Positions 41,072 through 52,464 of a DNA stretch of 64,000 nt are shown here, in pieces. The notes under the pieces are model-generated. The model ran no database searches and had not been told where the DNA came from. It saw nothing but the letters and a program-made list of their open reading frames with translations. The stretch's first letter is position 1; every line of letters starts with the position of its first letter. Origin of the DNA: Motacilla alba alba (Eukaryota; Chordata; Aves; Passeriformes; Motacillidae); assembly GCF_015832195.1 (NCBI RefSeq), contig NW_024037374.1, positions 682,001-746,000 on the forward strand, written 5' to 3'. The position numbers and the translations under genes are program-made.

Positions 41072-43400
41072 GAAATTCCAGATCATTCGAGTGTGTGCCA
41101 TGGATCCAAGAGGCAAATTCCCAAGGCTCCCAGGGGCTGGTTCTGCCCTGCTTCCCAAGGGAGCTGTGCAGGGGCAGGAGACAAGGCCCACAAGCTGTGT
41201 AGTAGGCTACCAGAGCAGATAGCAAAGGTGGCTTTGCTGGACATTTTCCAGCCCATTCCCAGCTCAAAGCAGAGGGAAGAAGAAAAGGAAAATGAGTCCC
41301 TGACAGAATCCCAGAATGACTGCAGGGAGAAGGTGTGGAAGTCCCTCCTCATCTTCCCTTGATGGGGAGACCCCTAAATCTCATAGATTCCAATTCATCC
41401 CAGAATCTTAGAAGTTTTCTCCATAAATGAAGATTAAAAGCAGTCTTCTCCTAAGGATCAAAACTTCTCAAAACAATCAAAGAAATATTCCCTGTACCCT
41501 AAATTTGAACAAGTAGGGACCCTGCCCACGGGCTGCAATCCCAGGAGGGAGAGACACCTCTACCCCAGGGAAGGTGCAAATGAGACCACAGGACCACAAC
41601 CCATGGATTTTATTGAACACCGGTTTTATTGAAGATAGTATTGACCAAGAAATGTGAGGTAGAGAAATAAGAAAGAGACCTCTGGGAGACAAAGAACTAG
41701 GAAAGAGCTCTGGCTCGGACTCAGCTCAGCTGCTGGGGAGACCCGCAGAGTGCAGCACCTTTCCCAATTCCAGCCAGAGGACACACTGAGCAATTTCCTG
41801 GGAAAAACATGTCCACTCTCCTGTGAAACTTTTAAAGTTTAATAAAGGACAATAGGAGACAAAGACCATAGAGCAAAGATGTTATGGCCAGGAGCATCTT
41901 GGCACTCAGCCAAGAGCACCCCTGCTAATTGGAAACAGCCTTTGGGTACCATTTCCAGTGCATCAGCTTGTTCCATATTCATAAACAAATATGTTTAGTA
42001 AACTTTTCCTAAATCTAGTTTACATGTTCCAAGAACTGTTTAGCATACCTCCTCTTCGGATCTGCCTTTTTAGAGCATGCAGATTCCTTGGGTGTGGTTT
42101 CAGTCCATTTTTATCATAACCTTCAGTTTTGGCCCCGGCCCACACTGTCTTCAGACGGTGAGTACGGACAGTTGGCGTGTCTGTAGCAGGTGTCCTCATC
42201 CTGTGTTCATTGGGTTTTATCCCATCCAAGCAGCCATTTTAACACAAGCATACTGTATCAGCTATTTCTAAGTTTTAGCTAACAACAGAAATAAAAACTA
42301 TGTAACAAAGTTACTTTAACACCACACATATAGAATCAATTTTAATATTGGTGAAAAGCCAATATTATAATATGTATTTCTACTTATTATAGAAACGCCA
42401 ATCACTTGTTTTTAAAATTTTGAAAGTTTAATAGTAATAAAATGGTTATAGAAATAGTAATATAATTAGAGTAATAAAAATTTGGACAATTAGGATTAGT
42501 ACAATACAAGACAATAAAAACAAAGAGTTACAGACAGTCCGGGTACCTCTTTCTGGCCAAAATAAGCCTGAAAAAGGACACACATTAACTCTTAAAAGCC
42601 ATAGCCTGTTACATATTCATACACCTCATACATAATGCATAAATTCCATTCAAACAAAGGATTCTGTCTGGGCAGTGTCAGGTTCTTCCTCTGAATCCTA
42701 ACGGGGTCTTCAGGGCTGAGTGAGGCGAGAAGAAGTTCGTTTCTCCTGATAAGAGAGCAATAAATTCTTTTTCTCTGAAAGATTTAGATGTCCTGTGGCT
42801 GCTATCTGTGCAAGTCCTCTCTTTAAAAAAAGTATCTTACATAGCATGGTTTCTATTTTAACATGATGTTATAACCTAAAACTATATTTAACAATACTAT
42901 TTAAGAAAATTACCTACTTAAGAAAATTAATACAGCATAACTTTCCAACATACCACACATAATATTCATTTTAATATTTGAGAAAAGCCAATCATAAAAT
43001 ATGCATTTTTCACTTGGAGCTTCCTCCCTAGGAAGGGGATGCCCAGCAAGGCTCCTCCGGAAGGTGCAGAGAAAGACAGCTGCCCACGAGTGTTGCTGTG
43101 GCGCGTTCCATCGAGCTCTACTTCCTAATTGTATTTTTGTCTTGCTGGAGCAGGACTGCTTTCTGTAACATTGACTCATGGGGGGCAGTGGTTTGGAGAG
43201 AAGGAGACCACTCACCCCGATGTTCATGTGGCAAACAGAGAGCGTTTATTCTCAAGCCCTGCCTTATAAAGAGCATTTGAAAAACCCAGTCTGGATACTT
43301 TCATTGGTCTGATCCCTACACCCCTTCAGATTCTGGCCAGTGAAATGGCTGCAGCCCAGGACATATGTGATTAGGGGAGACCAAATCAATTGGGCAAGGT
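41072..43400. other. LTR-derived AT-rich DNA, no gene
   Basis: Reverse poly(A)-like TTTATTGA near 41,610, AT-rich blocks at 42,230-42,560 and 42,840-43,010, and another TTTATT near 43,237. The segment ATTTTAATATT...GAAAAGCCAAT occurs at about 42,340 and again at about 42,970, suggesting two related LTR pieces. Termini and class could not be set. Confidence 0.4.
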
Positions 43401-44445
43401 CAGTCAACCCAGTGGCTGGTTAATTCACACAGCACAAGCCAGCCTGCCCTGTGATATACGGCAACACTTCTGCTCTGCCCCATAGACACTGGATCAGGAG
43501 TTCTCCTGCAGAAATGCTTGGGGGCCCTTGGGTTTCCTTCCAGGTTCTGTAGCAGAGCTTCCCCACCCCAGGGAAATTCTCTATTCCTCATGTCCAAGCC
43601 CCAGTGCTGCAGACAGAACCGGGGGAGACACTTGGACTGTGCCACCAGTGCCTTTCCCTGGAGCAGGAAAAGTCCCGCTCTTCCCTGCTGAGACAGTGGT
43701 TGAGAGGAGAGGGAAAGCTCATCCTTCTTGACCTGCTGGAGCTCAAGTAGGGACAGTTTCTGCACCGTTCAGACACAGCCCTGGAAGAAACAGGGTCATT
43801 CCCTTTGGATCCCCAAAGCTGGGGCCAATCCAACTGCACTGGGAGCCCCCATGTGTGTACCAGCTCGTTCAACCAGGGCTGTTGGCACGTGGTCAGTGGC
43901 TGTCCAATGCCATCCCCCTGGCTGGCACCGATCTCCAAGGCAGCCTGAAACTCACTTCGACCAAAATTCATAAAATTTGGATACTGCAGACACTTCCTCA
44001 ATTCCTCTCCAAGGTTACCACAGCACACCAATGACGTCCACAGCACTTGTCCATTGGGTCAAGAAACCCCCATGGGGACACTCTGGTTTCTCCTCTAAGA
44101 GCACAAAGCAGATGCAGTCCTGAAGAAAATCCTCCCCTGTGGGGACTGTGTCTCCTTGGGTGAGTTCCAGAGCAAACAGTCAAGGCAGTGGCCTGAAATG
44201 TTTTCCCAGCTGGCCCACAACACTTCTCTGCTAGATCCACACTTTCCCTGGGGAAAGAGAGGTGCAGAACCCTTCACTAATGCCCTGGAATGTCAAACAG
44301 GAATCACAGCCATGGACAGCCATCGGAATCCACTTGACTGTGGATTTTCCTTCCTGAAAGCCCAAGATGTCTGAATGTCTTCCTGGTGCCTCAGGCCCTG
44401 GGTAAACAGGGCTTGTCAGAGATGCTGGCAGGGGACCAACACCCC
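43401..44445. other. No recognised gene or repeat
   Basis: Mixed-composition sequence in the spacer of the inverted duplication. No motif-bearing frame and no splice-compatible exon set was found. Confidence 0.35.
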
Positions 44446-45260
44446 TCCTCCTCATGGGGCACCTCTGTTACCCCAATTAGCTCCGAGTGGCTGCCTGGGG
44501 ACAGGTGCCCACTTCCCCATGTCCCTGGGATGGGCACATCCTGCTCAGGGCCAGGGCTGGCCTGGGCCCAGAGCCAGGGCCATGACCCAGGTGCTCTGGG
44601 AGGGCTCAGTGGCTGCAGGTGGGACAGGATGAGGGGCAGGGCAGGGCATATTCCCCTCTGGACAGTGCTCTGAGCATGGAGATTGGATGGGTTTGGCATC
44701 AGCAGGGAAAGGGATATCGGGTTGTGTGGATGTGGGAATTTCCCTCCTGAGCCATTCCCCAGCCCTCAGCCTTGTCTGCAGGTGATCAACATTGCCCAGT
44801 GCTCCCCAGTGTCTCCAGTGGCTGCAGATGGCAATCACCCACCTGATCACATGTCCCTTGTTCCCCTTGTTCTCCTACATGTTGGGTTTGGGGCTGGGCT
44901 CAGCTCTGGGCTGTCCCACTGGGAAAGCTCTGGGAGGGGAGGGGCAGCAGGAGATGGGGGATCTGGCACTGGGGCTGTTGGAGGATGGGTTGTGCTGGAC
45001 TGGGGGTTGTCCCCACAGGGTCCCCAGATGCCTTTGGCTCCCTGCCTGCCCCCCTTGGTCCCCCAGGTGCCTGGGCCCTTCCAGGGGCAACTGCCCCATG
45101 CAGGAAGCTGGAGGGATGCCGGGCATGGGGGCTGGATCCATGCCACAGGTGGGGTGGACTCTGTGCCAGGGCTGGGCCTGTGGCCAGGGCTGGGGGCTGT
45201 GCCAAGCTGGGCTTTGGCCTGGGGGCTGGCAGGGAGGGTGCAGGGAGGAGTCCCGGCAGG

Positions 45261-45266
45261 GATAAA
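45261..45266 (+). promoter_or_regulatory. TATA-like box of the right-arm gene
   Basis: GATAAA, 54 bp before the start codon, followed by a short 5' UTR (CAGCGCTGCCCAGAGCGAG). Confidence 0.5.
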
Positions 45267-45289
45267 GGTGCTCCTCACCTGCTGCAGCC

Positions 45290-46825
45290 TCACCCAGCGC
45301 TGCCCAGAGCGAGAGGAAGATGAAGGTGGCTGTGCTCAGCATGGCCCTGCTCTTCTCCATCCTGCTGTGCCCCCCGGCACAGGCCAAGGTGAGGCACCAG
45401 CCAAATGCTGTCCCCACATCCTGCCCTTTCTGCCCTCCCATGCCACCCTTTTGATCCCTCCTCTGTGTCCCATTCCGGGTCTCAAGTGCCCTCCCACTGA
45501 CCATTCCCGAGGCCTTTCCTTCCATGTCTCCCCTCAATCCTTTGCCTTTCTTCCTGGCCACTGCAGAAGGGTACCCCTGTACAATTCCCTGACTCACCCC
45601 CCACTCCCACAGCATCTCCCAGTCCCGTTGGTTTTGTCCCCACTCATCCTCGTTCTTCTGTCCCCACCAAGCCCCTCCCTGCACTCCCATGTCCCTACAC
45701 TGCAATTCCTTTCTCCTCCCCTGTACCTCACACCCTGCTCCTTCCACACCCCAGGCCTGTCCCCTGGGCCCTCAGCTGACCCCAGATCAGTGTCTTTGGG
45801 TCTCCCCCACCTCACAGAGATGTCCTTGGAGGCTCCGAATTCCCATCCCTTTGCCTGCGCCCTGCTCCCTGCACCCGTGTCCCCCCCCAGCCCCACAAGG
45901 TCCAGTCCAGACCCAGCCTTTGTTCTCCTTTCCAGGCACTCCTGGAAGGAACCCAAGATGACCTCCGGGAGGTGAGTGGGCTGCTGGCATTAGAGGGAAT
46001 CCCTTCAGGAAACTGGGGGGCAGTTCAGTCCCCCCCATCCCTTGCTGGCACCGGGGACATCCCAGTGACCAGCCAGGTCTCCTGGTCTCTCTGCAGTTGG
46101 ATTTAGAAAATGTTGCGGTCCTGGAGACGCCTCTGGTGGGTACCACGAGTTGTGCCAGTGTCAGACCCTCCCCTTGCCTGGCCACCCCAGCCCAGGCCAT
46201 CCCAGTTGGTCCCAGCACAGCCCAGTGCAGCCCTGCTGACAGCCCAGACAACACCCTGCCCCAGGGCTGCTCCCCAGGGAAGCCTTTGCCCAGGGCCCCT
46301 GCTGCATTCCCATCCCTGTCCCCCCAGGAGCCCCTGGATGAGCCAGGACGCAGCCCCTGCCCCAGCTGTGCCTCCTGGCCAGGAGCCCAGTGCTTCTGGG
46401 CAGGAGCACAGCAGCTCCTGCACCCCATTGCTCCCGCAGCCCCTTCCCCAAGGCCCCCCTGCTCTCCCCTGCCTCCCAGTCCAGCCCAGTGCCCCCAGTG
46501 TGTCTCTAACGCTGCCTTTGTCCCCAGCCCCCTGTGGCTGAAAAGCTGGTGGCTGTTCTGCGGCAGAAGCGCCTGGCTGCCTCTCTGGATGCCTAGGTGA
46601 GCCGTGCCTGCAGGGACAGGGGTGGGGACAAAGCCCATCCATGGCCCAGTGGCCTCCAGAGGTCACGTTCTGGGGTTTGTCTTTTAGGATTGGAAGCTGT
46701 GGGGACACCGGTGTCCCGATCCCCTCTGGTGGCATGAGGAGATGATCATCCCTGGAGGAACCCTCTGATCCCTGTGAGCCCTGGGCCATTTCCCCTCAAT
46801 CATCAATAAACCCTTTCAGCAAAGC
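45290..46825 (+). CDS. Small secreted peptide precursor, right-arm copy, five exons
   Basis: Coding exons 45,320-45,388 (23 codons, signal peptide), 45,936-45,971 (12 codons), 46,097-46,135 (13 codons) and 46,528-46,596 (22 codons plus TAG); the 3' UTR exon begins at 46,688 after a TTTTAG acceptor. Donors are GTGAGG, GTGAGT, GTGGGT and GTGAGC; all coding introns are phase 0. The protein starts MKVAVLSMALLFSILLCPPA and ends PVAEKLVAVLRQKRLAASLD-A, so a furin-like RQKR leaves a seven-residue tail. Coding changes against the other copy are SMA/SVT, E/D and A/G, with one silent change. Short symmetric exons and a signal peptide suggest a hormone-like or host-defence precursor, but no known family fits and no function is claimed. 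Confidence 0.75.
46805..46810 (+). terminator. Poly(A) signal of the right-arm gene
   Basis: AATAAA in the terminal exon, with a GT-rich stretch (TCTGTGTCTGTGTCC) about 20 bp downstream. Confidence 0.8.
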
Positions 46826-47201
46826 TACACTCTGTGTCTGTGTCCATGTGTATTTTACAAAAAAAATTCCCCCAAACTTTCCAGAGGTTTTCCCAGAGGT
46901 GTTGTCTTGTCCCTGTCTCCACCTGCACATCCCATCCCTCTGGCACTGTCACCTCCACACATCTCTGACCCTGCTGGCACCTCCCAGGTTGGCGCTGAAC
47001 TCCTCCCTGCTGCTCCCCACCCCCAGCAATGGCCACGGCAGGGAGCTCAGACCAGGAGCACCCAGGCCAGGGATGGAGAAGGAGCATCTGCCAGGGGCAG
47101 GAAGAATCCCCCATTCCAGGGGGTGTGGGGTGCACGGGGGGCAGCTGTGACCCCTGCCAGCCCCAGGGCTGCAAACCAGGGAGGAGATGTCTCAGCTGCC
47201 T

Positions 47202-48184
47202 CAGCTGATTCGCTTCCCTCAGCCCTTGGCCCAGGATGTCTCCGGCTGTAGCACAACCTCCGCAGGAGACTTTCCACCAGGAAGACAAAAGAAAGGAATT
47301 GTTTCTGCCCTTTCCCTCATCCCTCCCCTTGTGCTGGTTTTCTTGTCATCTCTCACCAAAACCAACTAAAAAGCATCAGCACTGAGATGTTTCCCAGGGT
47401 CAGTTACTAAATGGGGCCAAAGGAAGGTTTTCTGCCAGGGCAAAAGTGAGAATGTGGGGGATTTGGTCAGAGAGTTGAAAACGTGACAATTTCTAAACAC
47501 TGGAAATCCAGAGGCTACGAGAACAGAGGTTGCAGATTGAATGGTGCATTTTCCTCCCTCTTCCCACTGCTCATTTGTCCCATCCCAACTCCAGAGGAGC
47601 AGATTCTGGAAAGCAGACCTGCAGGGAGTGTTGGAGGCCTCATCCCAGAGAGAGGAAGAACGTGTGAAATCGGGAAAAGAATTGCAGTTGTTTTCTCAAT
47701 CATAATGACCACAAATAGCTCTGAACTCAAAATGCAATATCCGGGTGATGAGGCACGTTGCTCGTTTTTAATGCCAAATCACAATACTTTGGAAATTGTT
47801 CTTTGGACTAGGACAAACCACAGGCCAACAATTGACCCAGTTTGGTTCCTAAATTAGACATCATGAAACTTCTCCCAAGCTGTGTTTCCCTGCAGTAAAG
47901 AAGGCAGTTTGACTGCTTTTGTCCTGAGTATCTCCTGAGTTCATGACTTCAGGTGGACTGGAACTGTCCCGGCACCCCAAAAGCAGCCACAATGAGCAGG
48001 ATCAAACCCCCAGGTCATCATTAAATGTTCTCCATCCGTGCCTTCCAGAGCCCAGCAGCAATTCCTGCTGCTGCCTCCACTCTTGGTCAGCCTGATGGGA
48101 TCGCTCTGGTGTGCGGGGCCGGCTACTGCAGGAGACAGCGCTCGGAGCCGCTCTGTGTCCCACAGCTTCGGCATCTCCGGCACT
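47202..48184. other. No recognised gene
   Basis: Unique-looking sequence. Open frames at 47,483-47,857 and on the minus strand carry no domain I know and no good splice context. Confidence 0.35.
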
Positions 48185-48285
48185 GCTCCACGGCCATGGG
48201 GCCTGTGCCACCACTGTGCCACCAGTGTGCCACCACTGTTCATGGCTGTGGTTCCTGTTGCACCACTGTTCATGGCTATAGTAAA
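48185..48285 (+). repeat. Minisatellite C, outlying units
   Basis: Two to three degenerate copies of the unit CATGGCTGTGGTTCCTGTG + CCACCACTGTTC, separated by about 390 bp from the main block. Confidence 0.7.
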
Positions 48286-48671
48286 ATCAGGTGACTCCTG
48301 CGGCAGGTAATGATTGGCATCTGACTCCAAGGCTTTGGAATGCTGAACACTCACTTTGCTAAAACCATATTATATTACATTATACTACAAACAATACTAA
48401 GGAATTATTACTAATTACTAAATGCTTGTGACTGTATGCAGACTGACAGTCCACACAGCTTAGACGTGATTGGGTAGTTAACATAAACAATCTCCACCAG
48501 AATCCAATTTCCAAATTCCTTGAGGTAAACAACCTTCCAACACATTCCACATGTGCAAAGCACCAGGAGCACCAAGCAGAGATTAAAATTGTTTTCCCTC
48601 TGTGCTACTCCAGGAAAAAAAACTGAGAGAGAGAGAATTATGTCTCTCTGTTCAGAGGGCATGTGAATACC
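48286..48671. other. AT-rich spacer within minisatellite region
   Basis: Contains ATATTATATTACATTATAC (about 48,368). Possibly an insertion that split minisatellite C; no termini established. Confidence 0.35.
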
Positions 48672-48970
48672 ATGCATGGCTGTGGTTCCTGTGCCACCAC
48701 TGTTCCATGGCTGTGGCTCCTGTGCCACCACTCTTCCAGGGCTGTGGTTCCTGTTCCACCACTGTTCCATGGCTGTGGCTCCTGTTCCACCACTGTTCCA
48801 CCTTTTCCATGGTTACTCCACTGCTGCCTAAAAGCTGTTCCAGTGCTGCTCTAGGAATGTTCCACCATTGTTCCCCAACTGCTCCACCACTGCTCATCTC
48901 TCGCTGTTCCAGAGCTCCATCTCTGCTCCTTCCCTATTCCCCTGTGGTTCCAGGGCTGCTGCTTCTGTTC
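48672..48970 (+). repeat. Minisatellite C, 31-bp unit
   Basis: About four regular 31-bp units (CATGGCTGTGGCTCCTGT + TCCACCACTGTTC) to 48,800, followed by degenerate CTGTTCCA/GCTCCACC variants to about 48,970. Confidence 0.8.
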
Positions 48971-48984
48971 TAGTGCTGCTGCCA

Positions 48985-50075
48985 CAGCTGCAGTGTCACA
49001 GAGAGGGGAACGTTTGGGCAGCAACTGCCGTGATGCCACAGGGACCAGGAAAATGGGACTGCCACAGCTGTGGTGTCACAGAGACCAGGACAATGGGTCT
49101 GCCACAGCTGTGGTATCACAGATAGGGAAATTTTGGGGTGGATGCTGCTGTGGTGTCACTGATAAGGGAACACTGAGGCTGCAAATGCTGAGGTGTCACA
49201 GAGAGGGGAATGTTGGAACTGCCACTGCGGTGCTGTCATAGAGAGTAGAACTTTGGACAGCCACCCCTGCAGTGACACAGAGAGGGGAACTCTGGGGCTT
49301 CCACCACTGCGGTGCCATAGAGCGGGGCACTTTGGGGCTGCCACAGCGGTGGTGTCACTGAGAGAACTTTGGGGCTGCCACCACTGTGGAATCATAGACA
49401 GGGGAACGTTGGGGCTGCCACTGCTGGGGTTTCACAGAGACAGGGACTTGGGGCTTCCACAGCTGCAGTGTCACAGGGAGGAGAAAGTTGGAGTTGTGAC
49501 CGCTGTGGTGTCACAGACAGTGGAACACTGGGGCTGCTGTGGTGTCACAGGGAGGGGAACATTGGGGCTGCTTCTTCTGTGTTTTCATAGACAGGGGAAC
49601 GTTGGGTCTGCCACCAATGCGGTTTCAGAGAGGTTGAAACGTTGGGGCTGCCACCACTGTATTCTCATAGAGAGGGGAATCTTTGGTTTGCCATTGTGTA
49701 GGTGTCAGAGAGGAACTCTGGGGGTACCACCTCTGGTGTCACAGAGAAAGGAACGTTAGGGGTGCCGCTGCTGAGGTGTCACAGAGAGGGGAACGTTGGA
49801 GCTGTAACTGCTGTGATGTCACAGAAGAGGGATTTAGGGCTGCCATAGCTGCGGTGTCACAGAGAGGGGAAGGTCAGGATTGCCACCACTGTGGTGTCAT
49901 AGAGGGGAATGCTGCTGCTGCTACTGCTCTGCTGTGACACAGAAGAGAACGCTGGGGCAGCCATTGCTGTGGTGTCATATAGAGTGGAATTTTGGGGCTG
50001 CCATGCTTGAGGTGTACCAGAGAGGAGAACGTTGGAATTGCCACTGCTGTGGTCTCACAAAGAGGCGGATTTGGT
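48985..50075 (+). repeat. Minisatellite D, 40-bp unit, about 27 copies
   Basis: Unit CAGAGAGGGGAACGTTGGGG + CTGCCACTGCTGTGGTGTCA. Length is nearly constant with substitutions of about 20%. Because 40 is not a multiple of three, all frames stay open for long stretches; the 188-codon plus-strand frame at 49,193-49,759 is such a by-product. Confidence 0.9.
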
Positions 50076-50726
50076 ACCGCCACACCTGTATATTGGAATT
50101 TACCAATACTGCTGATTGGGACGTGCCTTGGCTTGTCTGGCCCCTACAGCTAAGCCAAATAGCGGCAACTGTGGTGTTTCACCCCAGAGACTGGCTAGCT
50201 AGATGGGCACGTGAGAAGAAGTTCAGGCATGCTGGAGCTCTGGTGGTTGCGGGCTGGAGCTTACTCTCATAGAGGGTCACTCCCCAGGTTTCCCTGTGCT
50301 GGAGAAGCTTTAAGGCGATGGTGAAGGAAGGAGTCGGTTATGATGGAGGGTTTTAATCCAGAGTTTTCATTCTGGGCTGCATGGCCCCTGAACCCAGCAA
50401 CAGCTCCAACAGAACTCCTGACCGTGTGATCTGCTTGCCCTTTTACCTGGGGAGAGGGGGAGGGGACGGAGAGGAAACTCACCAACCAGGTACGGGAGAG
50501 GAGGTCCCAAGGGACAAAGGACACCTGGATTGTCCAATGCCCCCCAGAGGTAGGGGGCATCTTTTGTATCTGCCCAATCACTCGATGCCCCTCTGGAATT
50601 CCAGGATTGATAGACAGTGCTCGGCAGAGGTCGGGGTGGGGAAAGGAGAGGTGATTGACACACCTGGGGAAGGAATCTTCAGGGAGAAACCCGGGGTATC
50701 TGACACAAAGTATGACATCACACCAC
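50076..50726. other. Insertion splitting minisatellite D, LTR-like
   Basis: Non-repeat DNA between two parts of the same array. A reverse ATTAAA near 50,355 and LTR-like spacing suggest a minus-strand LTR at about 50,265-50,726, but its termini are not clear. 50,076-50,264 is unassigned. Confidence 0.4.
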
Positions 50727-50805
50727 AACATCTGTAGTGTCACAGAGTGGGGAACATTGTGGCTGCCACTGCTGTGGTCTCACAGAGAGGGGAACGCTGC
50801 CAAAC
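50727..50805 (+). repeat. Minisatellite D, remaining units
   Basis: Two further 40-bp units (GTGTCACAGAGTGGGGAACA, CTCACAGAGAGGGGAACG) right of the insertion. Confidence 0.85.
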
Positions 50806-50839
50806 CTCCCCTGGTGCTGTGCACACTCCAGGGCTGCTC

Positions 50840-51510
50840 CTCTGTGACACTGCATGGCCTCCTCAGGACATTGTGACACTGCAGAGATTCATGCTGACAC
50901 TGCGGCACTGCAGTGTTTCCTGGGGACACTGTGACACTTCAGGGACTCCTGGGATCACAGGGGCCCTGTGACACTCCGGGCCCTTGTAGAATCCAGAGGC
51001 CCCTTTGGGGCCATGGGCCCTCATGGAACCAAGAGGAGACTGCCAACCTGCGGGGCTTCAAGGAACCACCACTGTGATCCCTCAGGGCCTCATGGTTCCC
51101 AGGAACCACTGTGACACTGCAGGACCAAATGGAACCAAGGGGACATTGTGACACTGTGGAGTCCAGGGAGCTGAGGGGATGCTGTGACACTCTGGTGCCT
51201 AAAGATGCTCAGGGGCCGTTGTGACCCTGTGGCTTGCAGAAACAAGGGGACACTGTGACACTGTGGGGTCTCAGGGAATCCAGAGGCCCTCGTGACCCAG
51301 CAAGGCCAGATGGAATCAAGGATCCATTGGGATACCTCAGGGCCTTGTGGCGTCCAGGGGTCCTTGTGACACTGTGGGGCCTCATGGAGCCAAAGGGGCC
51401 CTGGGATTCTGAGGGGCCTCATGGAGCCAAAGGGGCCCTGGGATTCTCTGGGGCCTCATGGGACACTGTGGGGACTCAGAGACACTGTGGGGCCTCCTGG
51501 TTCTCAGTCT
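50840..51510 (+). repeat. Minisatellite A, second array
   Basis: About 17 degenerate units of the 37-bp repeat seen at 1,976-2,390, same orientation (CTCATGGAGCCAAAGGGGCC, GACACTGTGGGG). The 51,380-51,460 part shows a recent local duplication of CTCATGGAGCCAAAGGGGCC. Confidence 0.82.
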
Positions 51511-51619
51511 CTTCTGACACTTGTGTCCCTCTACAAAGACACAAACCTGGGCAGCCTGAGCCTGTTGATCCAGAATATTCCCATCTCCTTGGGAGGACGT
51601 TCCTGCCATCTGTGCTGCT

Positions 51620-52164
51620 CTGTGTTCCCTTTGCTCTCCGGGGGAAATCCTTTATTAGCTCCTTTTTTTACTGGGGTTAATCCCTGCTTCCCTTCGCTGA
51701 GATGGGATACTCTTTTACTTGGGTGAGTGGAATTCCCAGTTTCATTTTAACTTCTCTGGGGGGTATATCCAGGAGACCACAACCTCTCTCTTCTGCCCAG
51801 ACTTTACAATCTATTGCACTTTCATCCTCCAATTTGAGCACCATCATTTTTGCCACCATCTGTCCTTTCTGTGGGTTTATCCGTATTCCTAGTTGCCCCT
51901 GTAAGTCTTGGCCTAATAAATTACATTCTGATTTGAGCATCCTTCTCTCGAATTTCTTTTAACAGTAACTTGTTCTATTACTGACACTTTGAATGGCTCA
52001 TTACTAGCCCCTCTTACTTTACACATCTTTTTACTTGACTGACATCCTTTGGGGAATCTTGAAACACATGATCTATCAGCCCCAGTATCAACTAAAAATT
52101 CAAATTCTTCCCCCTGGGGACCTAATTCCAAATTCCTCCAGGCCTCTATCTTATGATCCTCCAT
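51620..52164 (-). pseudogene. pro-pol: Protease and start of RT, class I ERV
   Basis: 52,164-51,913 encodes EEFEFLVDTGADRSCVSRFP with an intact D-T-G. The frame then shifts; 51,940-51,677 carries NLLGQDLQGQLGIRIN (late protease block, Arg of GRD changed to Gln) and GLLDIPPREVKMKLGIPLTQ, VKEYPISAKGSR, the usual first residues of class I RT. Homology ends near 51,620. Confidence 0.8.
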
Positions 52165-52239
52165 TTTCCCCAGGGGATAGAGCCCCTGACGCCCCTAATC
52201 ATCACTTGCTCCAATGTCAGACTCTCTGTATAGCCTCCT

Positions 52240-52330
52240 ATCCCTTTTCCATTTCTTGCAGTCCTACCTGAAGTGACCCTCTTTCCCACTGTAGAAACAC
52301 TTCCCCTCCCAGGGATCCTTATCCTGTTCC
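52240..52330 (-). pseudogene. gag: Nucleocapsid zinc knuckle, class I ERV
   Basis: Minus frame reads KCFYSGKEGHFR, stop, DCKKW: a single CCHC knuckle in which the second Cys is Ser and an in-frame stop precedes the last Cys. One knuckle is typical of gammaretroviruses. Confidence 0.7.
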
Positions 52331-52464
52331 CAGGTCTCTTCCTTTCTCCATTTCTCCATTCCCTTTCATTCCTCCCTTTCCTTATCCTGGCTGTCTCTGG
52401 CCACTGCCACCATGATCCTTGCCTTTGATTTCATCTTCTCTTCCTCCCTCTTCAAATGCACTTT

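Larger units (their letters stand above)
44446..47201 (+). repeat. Inverted duplication, right arm
   Basis: About 2.76 kb, reverse complement of 34,519-37,245. It starts at CTCCTCCTCA and ends at CAGCTGCCT. Flanks on both sides are unlike those of the left arm. The spacer between arms is about 7.2 kb. Long open frames here (for example 44,683-45,975 plus) come from GC-rich non-coding DNA. Confidence 0.92.

Noticed and set aside
44683..45975. 430-codon plus-strand open frame over the right arm, and long minus-strand frames there
   Set aside because: They run through introns and promoter of the spliced gene in GC-rich DNA. The matching left-arm frames differ in length and are broken by indels.
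49193..49759. 188-codon frame in minisatellite D as a repeat protein
   Set aside because: The unit is 40 bp, so any open phase stays open; there is no start context, and unit changes do not respect codons.
48672..50805. CRISPR array
   Set aside because: Units are contiguous minisatellite copies without unique spacers, in a eukaryotic genome.
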